Shown: positions 43,002 to 52,165 of the stretch, in pieces
How the letters are laid out: every line of letters begins with the position of its first letter
Numbering within the stretch: position 1 is the first letter of the stretch
Source of the DNA: Planctomycetes bacterium UBA7888
GTDB taxonomy: Bacteria > Planctomycetota > UBA1135
NCBI GenBank assembly: GCA_002500505.1
Contig: DLRM01000043.1
Span: forward strand, 132,505-196,504
DNA length: 64,000 nucleotides
Direction of reading: 5' to 3'
The notes under the pieces: generated by a model
Told to the model about the DNA's origin: nothing
Database searches by the model: none
The model's input: only the letters and a program-made list of their open reading frames with translations
Translations under genes and position numbers: made by a program

Positions 43002-43816
43002 CGAGAGCCTTCATGAGTGAAGCGAACGATGGGGTGTTCTGGGTCGTGAAACAACAAGTTTACCCAATCTCCATCAGTGGCCTCGGCAATCCACTTCGAG
43101 CGAACTTGGAATGATTTTTCTACGTTAATGTCATAAGCCATAATGAAGGGCAGGGCGACATGGTTTCGAGTTGGTACGACATCTCCCCAGAAGCAGGCGC
43201 GTTGTCCGTCATCGTCAATGACGACTACCGAAGCTCCGTCTGAATGACCTCCCAGTTCATGCAGTGTGACTCCCGGAACCACTTCAAGCTCACCGCTGAA
43301 GGTGTCAAGCAAACCGGCGTCCACGATTGGCTGCAAATCTTTTTTTCGATAGCTGGCCTGCCTCAAATGATCTGCATTTAAAGCTGCTTTCCTTTCACTA
43401 TCTGCCAAAAAGTAATGGGCATTCGGAAACAACGGTGCACCGTCTCCTCCGCAGGCCGCACCAATATGGTCGAAGTGTGCATGACTCATTAACACATGAG
43501 TAACTTCCTCCGCCCGTCGCCCCGCAGCCTCCAAAACCTGCAACAACCCCCCCCCTGGATGTTCAATGCGATACATCGCTTGGTGCTTTTCACTCCAGCG
43601 CTGGCCCAGCCCCGGTTCAATCAGCAACACATGCTCACCATCTTCAACAAGAAAGCAGTTGCATGCCAAAGGAATGGTATGGTCTTCAAATACGGGCGTG
43701 AGATTTTCCCAGAGTGCCCGCGGCACTACTCCAAACATAGAACCACCATCAAGGGAAAAGTTGGATTCTCGCAAAGCGCGAATTCGAAAACGGCCAACTT
43801 GGGTTTCAGTGCTCAC
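42974..43816 (-). CDS. MBL-fold metallohydrolase
   Basis: This 280-residue metallo-beta-lactamase-fold hydrolase has the zinc motif HVLMSHAHFDHIGAACGG (H-x-H-x-D-H), a later His in HELGGHSDGASVV and Asp in CFWGDVVPTRNH. The domain order and size resemble AttM/quorum-quenching lactonases and related esterases, but the sequence does not fix the substrate. It converges with the permease gene, overlapping its 3' end by 28 bp, and lies 11 bp after the acyl-CoA dehydrogenase gene on the same strand. Confidence 0.87.
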   Translation of the reverse strand: MSTETQVGRFRIRALRESNFSLDGGSMFGVVPRALWENLTPVFEDHTIPLACNCFLVEDGEHVLLIEPGLGQRWSEKHQAMYRIEHPGGGLLQVLEAAGRRAEEVTHVLMSHAHFDHIGAACGGDGAPLFPNAHYFLADSERKAALNADHLRQASYRKKDLQPIVDAGLLDTFSGELEVVPGVTLHELGGHSDGASVVVIDDDGQRACFWGDVVPTRNHVALPFIMAYDINVEKSFQVRSKWIAEATDGDWVNLLFHDPEHPIVRFTHEGSRYGWVSLGE

Positions 43817-43827
43817 AATAGGAAGCC

Positions 43828-45003
43828 TTAGGCCATTTGCAGTTGGGCTTTTTGTAATAAATCACGTGAGATGATGAGCTTCTGCACTTCCGAAGTGCCT
43901 TCACCAATCGTGCATAGCTTGGCATCGCGGTACATCCGCTCAACGGGATATTCGCGCGAGTAACCGTTGCCTCCAAAAATTTGGATAGCTTCATAAGTAC
44001 AACGCATCGCTACCTCTGAAGCAAAGTACTTACCCATTGCCGCATCAGTTCCGTAATCACGGCCCGCATCTTTCATGCGTGCAGAATGGTAAACCAGATG
44101 ACGTGCAGCGGCAATCTCGGTGCGCATGTCGGCCAACTTAAAGGCAACCGCTTGATGCTTAGAAAGATGCTTTCCAAACTGCTCACGCTCATTAGCGTAT
44201 TTAACCGCTTGGTCTAGTGCGCCTTGGGCAATCCCCAAAGACAGCGCGCCAATGGAAATACGCCCACCTTCTAAAGTTTTCATGAAGGTGATGAAACCCG
44301 TTTCAGGTGTTCCAAGTAAATTATCAGCAGGCACCTTGCAATCTTGAAAAACCAAGTTTGTCCAATCAGAACCACGCATGCCTAATTTCGTCTCACCCTT
44401 TTCAATGGAAAAACCATCGGTATCGCGATCAACAACCAAGGCGACAATTCCTTTTTGGCCTTGAGACTTGTCGGTTTGGGCAGTAATCACATATGGCTTG
44501 GAAAAAGAACCGTTAGTAATGAAACACTTGGAGCCATTAACCAAATAATGGTCTCCCTCTAAAACCGCAGTGGTTTGAGTTCCACCCGAGTCGGACCCTG
44601 CGTTGGGCTCAGTCAAACCATATGCACCCATGAACTCACCCGCACATAAACCGGGCATATACTTTTCCTTCAACGCATCGGAGCCAAATGCATGAATAGG
44701 CCAAGTCCCCAAAGAAACGTGAGCGGCATAACTTAAACCCGTGCTTGCGCAAACACGCGACAACTCCTCCACGGCAATGATATATGAAAGGTTGTCGAGA
44801 CCAGCGCCCCCTTCTTCTTCAGGGAAGGGCAAGGCAGGCAAACCCAACTCACACATTTGTCCCCAAACATCCTGATTAAATGTACAGGTCTCGTCTGCGT
44901 GAGCGGCGACAGGGGCCACCACTTCATTGGCAAAACGCTCCACCGTTTCACGAATCATTTCCTGCTCTTCAGTCAGGTCGAAATTGGTCTTTAGGTCTTC
45001 CAT
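43828..45003 (-). CDS. Acyl-CoA dehydrogenase
   Basis: This 391-residue FAD flavoenzyme oxidises an acyl-CoA to the 2,3-enoyl-CoA. FAD- and substrate-binding landmarks are GAYGLTEPNAGSDSGGTQT, KCFITNGSFS, KLGMRGSDWTNLVFQDC and REQFGKHLSKHQAV. The C-terminal IQIFGGNGYSREYPVERMYRD and IGEGTSEVQKLII contain the usual catalytic Glu position. The overall sequence is closest in feel to isovaleryl/isobutyryl-CoA dehydrogenases (branched-chain amino-acid breakdown), but this is not decisive. The 144 bp upstream contains no obvious promoter or hairpin. Confidence 0.93.
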   Translation of the reverse strand: MEDLKTNFDLTEEQEMIRETVERFANEVVAPVAAHADETCTFNQDVWGQMCELGLPALPFPEEEGGAGLDNLSYIIAVEELSRVCASTGLSYAAHVSLGTWPIHAFGSDALKEKYMPGLCAGEFMGAYGLTEPNAGSDSGGTQTTAVLEGDHYLVNGSKCFITNGSFSKPYVITAQTDKSQGQKGIVALVVDRDTDGFSIEKGETKLGMRGSDWTNLVFQDCKVPADNLLGTPETGFITFMKTLEGGRISIGALSLGIAQGALDQAVKYANEREQFGKHLSKHQAVAFKLADMRTEIAAARHLVYHSARMKDAGRDYGTDAAMGKYFASEVAMRCTYEAIQIFGGNGYSREYPVERMYRDAKLCTIGEGTSEVQKLIISRDLLQKAQLQMA

Positions 45004-45147
45004 GATGAACTGCAGAATTGACCATCAAAAGGCAGCGTCTACAGGAACGAGGGATTATCCCATATCCCACTCTGATTCACCACCTCAGGTAGCATTGCGT
45101 ACCAGCCAGAGCTACGACACTTCAAGAACTCTTAGCCAGAAAGGCCC

Positions 45148-45549
45148 CTAACTAGCCGAGGCTCCCCTCTCAATAAAATCAGCGATTTCATCGGTGGGTG
45201 TGCCGGGGCCGAAAATCATGCCAAAGCCGATATCTTTTAGGGCAGCGGCATCGTCTTCAGGAATAATGCCGCCTGCAATTAGAAGAATTTTTTCAAGACC
45301 ACGGTCGATGAGTTGTTGACGAATGGCTGGCAAAAGTTCCATATGTGACCCCGAAAGAATGCTCAGACCAAGCACTTGCACATCTTCTTGCTCAACAGCA
45401 TCTACGAGTTGGGCAGGGGTGCGGTGCAAACCAGTATAAATCACTTCCATGCCGCGATCGCGCAGGGCGGCGGCCACCACTTTGGCGCCACGGTCATGGC
45501 CATCGAGGCCGGGTTTTCCAATCATGACGCGAATCGGGTTTACACTCAT
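45148..45549 (-). CDS. Methylmalonyl-CoA mutase B12-binding subunit
   Basis: This 133-residue stand-alone cobalamin-binding domain carries the base-off motif D-x-H-x-x-G in KPGLDGHDRGAK (Asp16, His18, Gly21), then LSILSGSH and IAGGIIPEDDAAAL and GPGTPTDEI, as in the C-terminal domain of methylmalonyl-CoA mutase. Split mutases use such a small subunit with a separate catalytic subunit. The large subunit is not in the window. It could serve methylmalonyl-, isobutyryl- or ethylmalonyl-CoA mutase. It overlaps the MeaB gene by ATGA. Confidence 0.92.
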   Translation of the reverse strand: MSVNPIRVMIGKPGLDGHDRGAKVVAAALRDRGMEVIYTGLHRTPAQLVDAVEQEDVQVLGLSILSGSHMELLPAIRQQLIDRGLEKILLIAGGIIPEDDAAALKDIGFGMIFGPGTPTDEIADFIERGASAS

Positions 45550-46505
45550 TGTTGTTCTCCGTTTTCCTGAAAGCGGTTCATTATGTCGCTCGCCAACTTG
45601 TGGGCAAGGCGGTCGGGGCGGGCACCGGCTTCAAGTTGAGCTTGAGCAAGTTGTTCGAGACCGTGCTCGGCCCATAGGGTCGCACGCAAAGTTTCGGTGA
45701 AGACCCTGCGAGTGCGGGCGAGGTCACGAGCACGGCGGCGAGTTTCGGCGCGTCCATCGGATAGGGCGTGGGTGCGCAGTTCATCTATTGCGGCGGCGAT
45801 CTCGACAATGCCCTCGCTGGTAATTGCCGTTGATTTCAACACGGGTGGACGCACGGCGTCAGGGGGTCGAAAATCGAGCATTTGTTCAATTTCGGTGGCC
45901 AACAAATCGGCACCTGGTTGGTCGGCCTTATTTACCACAAACAGATCAGCGGCCTCCATGAGGCCCGCTTTCATTGCTTGCACACCATCACCACTTTGCG
46001 GGGTGAGCACAACTGTGCACACATCGGTGGCGGCGGCGATATCAATTTCCGCTTGACCGACCCCGACAGTTTCCAAAAGGATTTCTTCAAAACCAAAGGC
46101 GGCCATGAGGTCGGCGGCGGCACCAGCTGCGAGGGACAAGCCACCGAGCGAGCCACGGGTGGCCATGGAACGCACGAATACACCGTGCTCGCCTGCGGCA
46201 CGATCCATGCGTACGCGATCACCGAGGAGCGCGCCGCCACTGAAGGGGGAGGAAGGATCCACGGCCAATAGACCAAGCTTGCGACCTGCACTTGCCCAAT
46301 GGGAAGCAAGAGCATCGACCAAAGTAGATTTGCCGGCGCCTGGCGGTCCCGTAATGCCAGTGCGCTGAGCTGCGCCAGTGCGCGCATGCAAAGAATCCAG
46401 CAATTCGCCAGCTTCAGGGACTCCATTCTCCACCCAGGAAATCGCCCGCGCCAAAGCACCTTGATGCCCAGCGTTAAAGCGTTCTAAAAGAGTGGTGACG
46501 GTCAT
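45546..46505 (-). CDS. meaB: Methylmalonyl-CoA mutase-associated GTPase MeaB
   Basis: This 319-residue G3E-type P-loop GTPase (ArgK/MeaB) gates cofactor loading into and protection of B12-dependent mutases. Walker A is GPPGAGKSTL (53-62), followed by VDPSSPFSGGALLGDRVRM, ETVGVGQAE, VLTPQSGDGVQAMKAGLMEAAD and NKAD for guanine recognition. Coupling by ATGA to both the B12-binding subunit and the upstream acyl-CoA dehydrogenase fixes its role. The gene is visibly G+C-rich: a 60-base stretch I counted (45721-45780) is 68% G+C. Confidence 0.94.
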   Translation of the reverse strand: MTVTTLLERFNAGHQGALARAISWVENGVPEAGELLDSLHARTGAAQRTGITGPPGAGKSTLVDALASHWASAGRKLGLLAVDPSSPFSGGALLGDRVRMDRAAGEHGVFVRSMATRGSLGGLSLAAGAAADLMAAFGFEEILLETVGVGQAEIDIAAATDVCTVVLTPQSGDGVQAMKAGLMEAADLFVVNKADQPGADLLATEIEQMLDFRPPDAVRPPVLKSTAITSEGIVEIAAAIDELRTHALSDGRAETRRRARDLARTRRVFTETLRATLWAEHGLEQLAQAQLEAGARPDRLAHKLASDIMNRFQENGEQQ

Positions 46506-47686
46506 TGATTAGTGGCCAAGGCTCGCGAAATCACAATCCTCTGGATGTCAGTGGCGCCTTCATAAATTTCAGTAATGCGCGCATCACGGTAATGCCGCTC
46601 GACAGGAAACTCTTGGGTGTAACCTGCGCCGCCATGAATTTGAACCGCATCTTGCGCAGCACGGTTACAAGCTTGGCTTGCAAACAACTTCGCCATCGCA
46701 GCCTCTTTAGTGCAAGCCTCACCTGCATCGCGTTTGAAGGCGGCGGCGTGTACGAGGTGGCGAGCAGCTTCAAGTTCAGTACCCATATCGGCAATCTTCC
46801 AGGCAATCGCCTGAAATTTTCCAATCTCACGACCAAACTGTTGGCGCTCAGAAGAATACTTCAAACACTCTTCCAAACACGCGCGATGAATTCCCAGTGC
46901 TTGCGAGGCAATGCCGATGCGGCCGCCATCCAAAGTCTCAAGCGCGATTTTAAAACCGCCTAGTGGGTCACCAAGTACATTTTCGTCGGGAACAAATACA
47001 TCTTCGAAAATCATTTCCGAAGTGGATGATCCGCGAATTCCCAACTTCTCTTCTTTCTTTCCAACTTTAACACCATCGAAATCACGTTCAACGAGGAAAC
47101 AACCAATATTCCGGCCGCGCGGGGCATCGGAATCGACTACGGCGTAAACCATGTACAGGCCGGCGTTGGGGCCAGATGTAATCCACGCCTTAGTGCCGTT
47201 CACCTTCCAACCTCCATCGACCTTTGCGGCGGTGGCCCGAATCGAAGCGGCATCGGACCCCGCTTGAGGCTCAGTTAAACAATAAGCACCGAGCATCTCA
47301 CCGCTGGCGAGTTTGGGTAGGTACTTTTGCTTTTGTATATCAGTACCGTACTTCGTGATCGGTCCACAAATCAGAGAGTTATGGACCGACAAAGTAACTC
47401 CCGTGGAAGCGCACCAGCGATTGACTTCCTCAAGCATGATGGACCCGTGCAAGTTGCCCATGCCTGCGCCACCAAACTCTTCAGGCACGGTTAAACCCAT
47501 GAAACCCATTTCGGCGGCTTCGGCCAATGCCTCGATGGGAAATCGCTCCTCGCGGTCCCAGGCTGCAGCGTTTGGCTTGAGGGTCCGCTCGGCGAATTCG
47601 CGCGCAGACTCCAAAATCATTTCGTGTTCTTCGTTAAGCAAGCTTGGCATTTCTTTAGGGTCGAAGTCCGACCTCGGGGCGCGCAT
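46502..47686 (-). CDS. Acyl-CoA dehydrogenase
   Basis: This is a second acyl-CoA dehydrogenase, of about 394 residues. It shows the set GAYCLTEPQAGSDAASIRA, KAWITSGPNAG, KLGIRGSSTSEMIFEDVF, ERQQFGREIGKFQAI and QIHGGAGYTQEFPVERHYRD. The catalytic Glu is in ITEIYEGATDIQRIVI as in short/branched-chain types. ATG 47686 is preferred: AGGA lies 9 nt upstream. Starts at 47713 (GTG) and 47650 (ATG) are also possible. The stop overlaps the meaB start (ATGA), so it is translated with the mutase helper genes. Confidence 0.92.
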   Translation of the reverse strand: MRAPRSDFDPKEMPSLLNEEHEMILESAREFAERTLKPNAAAWDREERFPIEALAEAAEMGFMGLTVPEEFGGAGMGNLHGSIMLEEVNRWCASTGVTLSVHNSLICGPITKYGTDIQKQKYLPKLASGEMLGAYCLTEPQAGSDAASIRATAAKVDGGWKVNGTKAWITSGPNAGLYMVYAVVDSDAPRGRNIGCFLVERDFDGVKVGKKEEKLGIRGSSTSEMIFEDVFVPDENVLGDPLGGFKIALETLDGGRIGIASQALGIHRACLEECLKYSSERQQFGREIGKFQAIAWKIADMGTELEAARHLVHAAAFKRDAGEACTKEAAMAKLFASQACNRAAQDAVQIHGGAGYTQEFPVERHYRDARITEIYEGATDIQRIVISRALATNQ

Positions 47687-47732
47687 TATCCCACTTCCTA
47701 GACGTTTCATCACCTCCGAAGTTCGCTTACAA

Positions 47733-48731
47733 CTAATCCGCTTCCAAATCCATGAATTTCAGCTCGGGGAAGCGGGTTTTGAGTTCACGCTCGATACGGT
47801 CCACCTCCAGGGCAATGCGACGGGCAGCCTCTTCCCCCACTGCAGCCGAGAAGTTTTCCAGCGTGGCCGAGTCGGTTTCGGTGGATTGCGGCAGGCGCTC
47901 GCGGACCCATCCACTCATGCCACGGCCGATTTCGGAGCCATCAAAATCAAGATCGGCCTGCAGCTTGAACTGACCAGTGGCGATAACACGGGTGCGCAGG
48001 CGTTGGACGGCTTCAATAGAAGGCTGTTCTTCCAAGAAAGTGCGTACCTCGGATTCGCGCTCGGCACTTAAAGCGTGCCCGAGTAACAGGCGGCGGTTCA
48101 TTAGACCAAGCTTGATGGCAATCCATCCCATCATTAGGCCAATAAGCACGCTGCCCACACCATCCCAACGCATGTCGCCAGTCCAATGGGCGAGGCCAAT
48201 GCAGGCCAGGGCAACCAATACACCAAGGGTGGCGACTAGGTCTTCATATAGAACTGCGACTAAAGAAGGGTCAGTGGTACTCCGCAAAAAAGCGGCAATA
48301 CTCTTCGAGCCGCGTTGCCGGTTTACGGCCTGAACTGCGGTAAAGAGGACGACGCCATCGAGGATGAATGAAATACCGAGGACGGCGAAACTAAGCCAGC
48401 CGATTTCAAGGGACCCCGGGTGGAGTAGGGAGTGGATGCCATGATAAACAGTGACACCACAACCGAGTACAAAGATGCCTACTGCGGCGAGGAGCGCAAA
48501 GAGAAATTGTTCAGCGCCGTAGCCGTAGTGAAAGCGTCCGTCGGCAGGCCGACCGCTCCGGTGCACGCCCGCCCAAAGCAGGCCTTGATTGGCGGTATCG
48601 GCGAGGGAATGAACGGCTTCGGCAAAAAGAGAACCTGAACCCGAAACCCAAAAGGCAACAAACTTGAGAATTGCCAGGGCCCCATTGCCAAAGACAGCAG
48701 CGACAACGGCGGTACGCGAACTAGCAACCAT
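47733..48731 (-). CDS. Cation diffusion facilitator family transporter
   Basis: This 332-residue inner-membrane exporter of Zn2+ or other divalent cations has six predicted helices, with the metal-site motif HSLAD (His41/Asp45) in helix 2 and a second acidic pair in YEDLVATLGV in helix 5. A cytoplasmic C-terminal domain follows (about 215-332; FKLQADLDFDG is the family's beta strand). The N-terminal segment and extended C-terminus are reminiscent of the SLC30A9-like branch. It lies between the acyl-CoA genes and the protein encoded at 48795 and has no clear functional link. Confidence 0.88.
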   Translation of the reverse strand: MVASSRTAVVAAVFGNGALAILKFVAFWVSGSGSLFAEAVHSLADTANQGLLWAGVHRSGRPADGRFHYGYGAEQFLFALLAAVGIFVLGCGVTVYHGIHSLLHPGSLEIGWLSFAVLGISFILDGVVLFTAVQAVNRQRGSKSIAAFLRSTTDPSLVAVLYEDLVATLGVLVALACIGLAHWTGDMRWDGVGSVLIGLMMGWIAIKLGLMNRRLLLGHALSAERESEVRTFLEEQPSIEAVQRLRTRVIATGQFKLQADLDFDGSEIGRGMSGWVRERLPQSTETDSATLENFSAAVGEEAARRIALEVDRIERELKTRFPELKFMDLEAD

Positions 48732-48794
48732 GACTTGCTATTGTGCTGTGGTGGCGGGTCTAGAGCAAATGGTGGGTCGTGGCTAAGTTTGACT

Positions 48795-50042
48795 TCAAAA
48801 CCATGTAATCAGCAAACGCAAGCCAATTGTGCCATTGCGATCCATCGGATAACTACTGTGTCGAGATGCAGATCGAAGGTGGATCCCAGAATTGCTCCGG
48901 CTACCACCACGAATCACGCAAGACCAGCCACTGATTGGGCCAGTCGGGTTTTCGGCAGGAGAGTTCAAGTAATAACTTGGATCGTACCAATCGTTGCACC
49001 ATTCCCAAACGTTGCCCGCCATATCGTATAGGTCGTAATCATTTGATGTGTAGCTCCCAACATCCACAGTGGTACCCACGTTGTAATCATAATTTGCATC
49101 GTTTGAGGTGATGTCATTTCGATTCCAGGGGTATTGGAAGTAAGGGTTTTCTGCCCCACCCCGCGCGGCATATTCCCATTCGGCCTCTGTAGGCAAACGA
49201 TAACCTCCGCTAGAAAAATCACAAGTCCATGTTGTTTCATCGTAACAAGGGTTGAAGTTGTCAGCAAGGCTTCGCCAATTTGCGTAGAAGCAGGCACCGT
49301 ACCAAGTCATGTAAACCGCCGGATAATTTTCTTTCCCGGGTTCAACCAGAAATCGGTTCCCATTCCATAACAAGCCGTTCCAGAGGTTGCAAATTTCCTT
49401 ATTGCTGCCGCCAACCTGATAAACGCTATTCCCGGAAACCATCACCCTCCCATTAACATAACTTGAGTTGAGGAAATGCGCATACTTCTGATTCGTCACT
49501 TCGTATTGATCCATGTAAAAACAATTCAAAGTAACGGAATGTACAGGGTTCTCATCAAGAGAGCCTAAACCAAAATGATCCCCCATTTCAAAAGTCCCAA
49601 CAGGGATATGCACCATGTCCAGGCGCGGAGGATTGGGCATGAGGATTAGTGGAACCATGTTTGTAGCTTGATGGGCTGGAACAGACCACATGTCGTATTC
49701 AACGCCCTGGAACCATACCTCGGTGCCAACGCTCAACGTTTTTGGAATAGAGAGAGGGCCCAGATTCCCTGAACCTACGCCGTCAAGTTGAAAGGGGTCA
49801 ATTTGCTTGATAGGTTCCGTTAAATCCAGAATCAAACCACTTGGCAAAGTGATTGGTCCTGGGCCCGACTTTGAATAGCATAGAAAAATCCACGCATCGG
49901 GTGCGCCATAATCAATCTGAAAAGTTATCTCGCCTCCTTTGAAAATAGGGTCAATACTGAGCGTTGCTTGAGAATAAAGCCTTGCCGGGCTAGCAAACAC
50001 TAGAACGATAAAGAAAAGCAGAAAAACGAGGGGATTTTTCAT
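48795..50042 (-). CDS. Secreted SUMF/FGE-sulfatase-domain protein without catalytic Cys
   Basis: This 415-residue exported protein has a signal peptide (1-25). A beta domain of about 100 residues (26-132) is clearly similar to the C-terminus of the lectin/TSP3 protein (WIFLCYSKSGPGPITLPSGL; TEVWFQGVEYD). A formylglycine-generating-enzyme-like domain then spans about 140-415 (FEMGDHFG, YEVTNQKYAHFLN, YRLPTEAEWEYAARGG, DMAGNVWEWCNDWY, CVIRGGSRSNSG). True sulfatase activators need two Cys just after RGGS. Here the segment 381-394 has none, so catalysis of formylglycine formation is unlikely. It may bind ligand instead. Confidence 0.83.
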   Translation of the reverse strand: MKNPLVFLLFFIVLVFASPARLYSQATLSIDPIFKGGEITFQIDYGAPDAWIFLCYSKSGPGPITLPSGLILDLTEPIKQIDPFQLDGVGSGNLGPLSIPKTLSVGTEVWFQGVEYDMWSVPAHQATNMVPLILMPNPPRLDMVHIPVGTFEMGDHFGLGSLDENPVHSVTLNCFYMDQYEVTNQKYAHFLNSSYVNGRVMVSGNSVYQVGGSNKEICNLWNGLLWNGNRFLVEPGKENYPAVYMTWYGACFYANWRSLADNFNPCYDETTWTCDFSSGGYRLPTEAEWEYAARGGAENPYFQYPWNRNDITSNDANYDYNVGTTVDVGSYTSNDYDLYDMAGNVWEWCNDWYDPSYYLNSPAENPTGPISGWSCVIRGGSRSNSGIHLRSASRHSSYPMDRNGTIGLRLLITWF

Positions 50043-50121
50043 AGATATACATTATGACAGTAAATAACCAGTATTGGGGCACCTTTTTTTTGCGAAAACC
50101 CCAAAGTACTCAGGCGAGCTA

Positions 50122-50979
50122 TTAACTGTATTCGTAGAAACCTACGCCGGATTTAACACCGAGTTTGCCGGCTTCGACCATTTCGCGCAGCATTGGGCAG
50201 GGTGCGTACTTGTCTTCCTTGAGACCGTCTTGCAAGACATCCATGATATTTAAGCAGATGTCTAGGCCGATGTAGTCGGCGAGGGCAAGGGGACCCATTG
50301 GGAAGTTGCACCCGAGTTTCATCACGATATCGATGGACTCTCGGTCCCCCACCCCAGTGTGAAGTGACCACACTGCCTCGTTAATCATCGGCATAAGAAT
50401 CCGATTTGCGATAAAACCGGGGAAGTCGTTAGCAACCCCACAGGTTTTGCCGATAGCTTCCGACCAAGAAATGGTTTGAGCACATGTTTCATCGGAAGTT
50501 TTTTCGCCGCGTATGATTTCCACCAACTTCATAATCGGAACTGGATTCATGAAATGCATGCCAATCACTTTTTCGGGGCGGTTAGTTGCTTCGGCGATGC
50601 GAGTAATCGAAATGGAAGATGTGTTTGATGCCAGAATTGTGTGTGCAGGTGCCGCGGCATCGGCAGTTTTGAAAATATCTTTCTTAACCTCTTCGTTTTC
50701 AAAAACTGCTTCAATCATGAGATCGCTTGCGGAAACAGCATTAGCAAGATCGGTCGACAACGAAATACGTGACATGATTTCGTCACAATCGTCTTGACTT
50801 ATCTTTTCTTTCTTCACGAAACGACCGAGCGACTTCTCAATCGCCGCACGTCCGCGTTCAAGCGCGTCTTCGCTCACATCCACCATCGTTACGGTGTGGC
50901 CGAAAGTGGCGAATGTTTGCACGATGCCGTTACCCATGGTTCCGGCACCGACGACAGTTACTTTGATGGAATCAGTCAT
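50122..50979 (-). CDS. 3-hydroxybutyryl-CoA dehydrogenase
   Basis: This 285-residue NAD(P)-dependent enzyme interconverts 3-hydroxyacyl-CoA and 3-oxoacyl-CoA. The Rossmann start is KVTVVGAGTMGNGIVQTFA. The catalytic segment is RPEKVIGMHFMNPVPIMKLVEII with His in the usual place, followed by DFPGFIANRILMPMINEAV. The C-terminal domain has MGPLALADYIGLD and ends GVGFYEY. The length fits the short Hbd/PaaH type. It lies 4 bp after the thiolase, so the pair is a unit acting on C4 acyl-CoAs. Confidence 0.94.
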   Translation of the reverse strand: MTDSIKVTVVGAGTMGNGIVQTFATFGHTVTMVDVSEDALERGRAAIEKSLGRFVKKEKISQDDCDEIMSRISLSTDLANAVSASDLMIEAVFENEEVKKDIFKTADAAAPAHTILASNTSSISITRIAEATNRPEKVIGMHFMNPVPIMKLVEIIRGEKTSDETCAQTISWSEAIGKTCGVANDFPGFIANRILMPMINEAVWSLHTGVGDRESIDIVMKLGCNFPMGPLALADYIGLDICLNIMDVLQDGLKEDKYAPCPMLREMVEAGKLGVKSGVGFYEYS

Positions 50980-50983
50980 TTTA

Positions 50984-52165
50984 TTAGCAAAGTTCTACGG
51001 AAAGTGAGACGGCATTGCCTCCGCCAAGGCAAAGAGCGGCAAGACCGCGCTGCAAGTTGCGATCTTTTAAGGCGTAAAGCAGGGTGGTGAGAATGCGCGC
51101 GCCAGATGCCCCAATTGGGTGGCCAAGCGCCACTGCACCACCGTTGACATTTATTCGCTCCGGGTCGAGCTTCATTTCTTGTGTTAGAGCGCATGCGGCG
51201 GAAGAAAAAGCTTCATTCAGTTCGATGAGGTCAAAGTCATTGCGATTGAGGCCAGTGCGCGCTTCAAGGTTTTCGATTGCGACCTTAGGGGCCATCATCA
51301 CCCATTCAGGAGCCATTCCACCTGCGGAGTAACCAGTGATTTTGGCGAGTGGATTCAGACCATGCTTTTCACAGGCTTCGGCGGAAGCCACAACGACCGC
51401 AGATGCGCCATCCGAAAGCTGTGAAGCATTACCCGCAGTCACAGAACCATCCTTCTTAAAGGCAGGCCGCATTTTTCCGATGCCTTCGGCGGTGGTGTCG
51501 CCGCGCACTCCTTCATCTGCAGCAAAGGCGATGGGGTCTTTTTTCCGTTGCGGTATGGACACTTCAAAAGTCTCGGCGGCGAACTTGCCAGATTCCCAAG
51601 CGGCACCTGCTTTGCGATGTGAGCTTGCGGCAAACTCGTCCTGCATTTCGCGGCTGATGTTGTATTCGTCGGCGACCAATTCACCTGTCATACCCATGTG
51701 TTGATCGGAATAGGCATCCCAAAGACCATCGTGCACCATCGAATCAAGCAATTGGGCGTGCCCAAGGCGTGCCCCCTGGCGCGCACTTGGCATCAAGTAC
51801 GGCGCATTCGACATGGACTCCATGCCGCCAGCAACCACGACGTGGTTATCACCAGCTTTAATCGATTGGGCGGCCAACATCACCGATTTCAAACCTGAGC
51901 CACACACCTTATTCACGGTAAAGGGCGCCACCGAATCGGGAATACCCGCAGCGCGAGCAGCCTGGCGCGCTGGGTTTTGACCCACTCCCGCCTGTAGCAC
52001 ATTCCCCATAATGACTTCGTCAACCGCCAAGCCATCAAGCCCAGCGCGCGATAAGGCCTCGGAAATCGCAAAAGCACCCAGCTCAGGGGCACGAAAACCA
52101 GAAAGAGAGCCCTGGAATCGACCGATTCCAGTGCGGCAAGCTGAAGCGAGGAAGACGTCGGTCAT
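50984..52165 (-). CDS. Acetyl-CoA acetyltransferase (thiolase)
   Basis: This 393-residue thiolase cleaves or forms acetoacetyl-CoA. The nucleophile is Cys88 in VNKVCGSGLKS. Later landmarks are GGMESMSNAPYLM, NASQLSDGASAVV, NEAFSSAACA, NVNGGAVALGHPIGASGARI with the catalytic His, and a terminal LCLGGGNAVSLSV with the second Cys. The domain order and length are typical. It is probably the degradative or biosynthetic AtoB/PhaA type with Hbd downstream. A 7-bp inverted repeat abuts its ATG. Confidence 0.94.
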   Translation of the reverse strand: MTDVFLASACRTGIGRFQGSLSGFRAPELGAFAISEALSRAGLDGLAVDEVIMGNVLQAGVGQNPARQAARAAGIPDSVAPFTVNKVCGSGLKSVMLAAQSIKAGDNHVVVAGGMESMSNAPYLMPSARQGARLGHAQLLDSMVHDGLWDAYSDQHMGMTGELVADEYNISREMQDEFAASSHRKAGAAWESGKFAAETFEVSIPQRKKDPIAFAADEGVRGDTTAEGIGKMRPAFKKDGSVTAGNASQLSDGASAVVVASAEACEKHGLNPLAKITGYSAGGMAPEWVMMAPKVAIENLEARTGLNRNDFDLIELNEAFSSAACALTQEMKLDPERINVNGGAVALGHPIGASGARILTTLLYALKDRNLQRGLAALCLGGGNAVSLSVELC

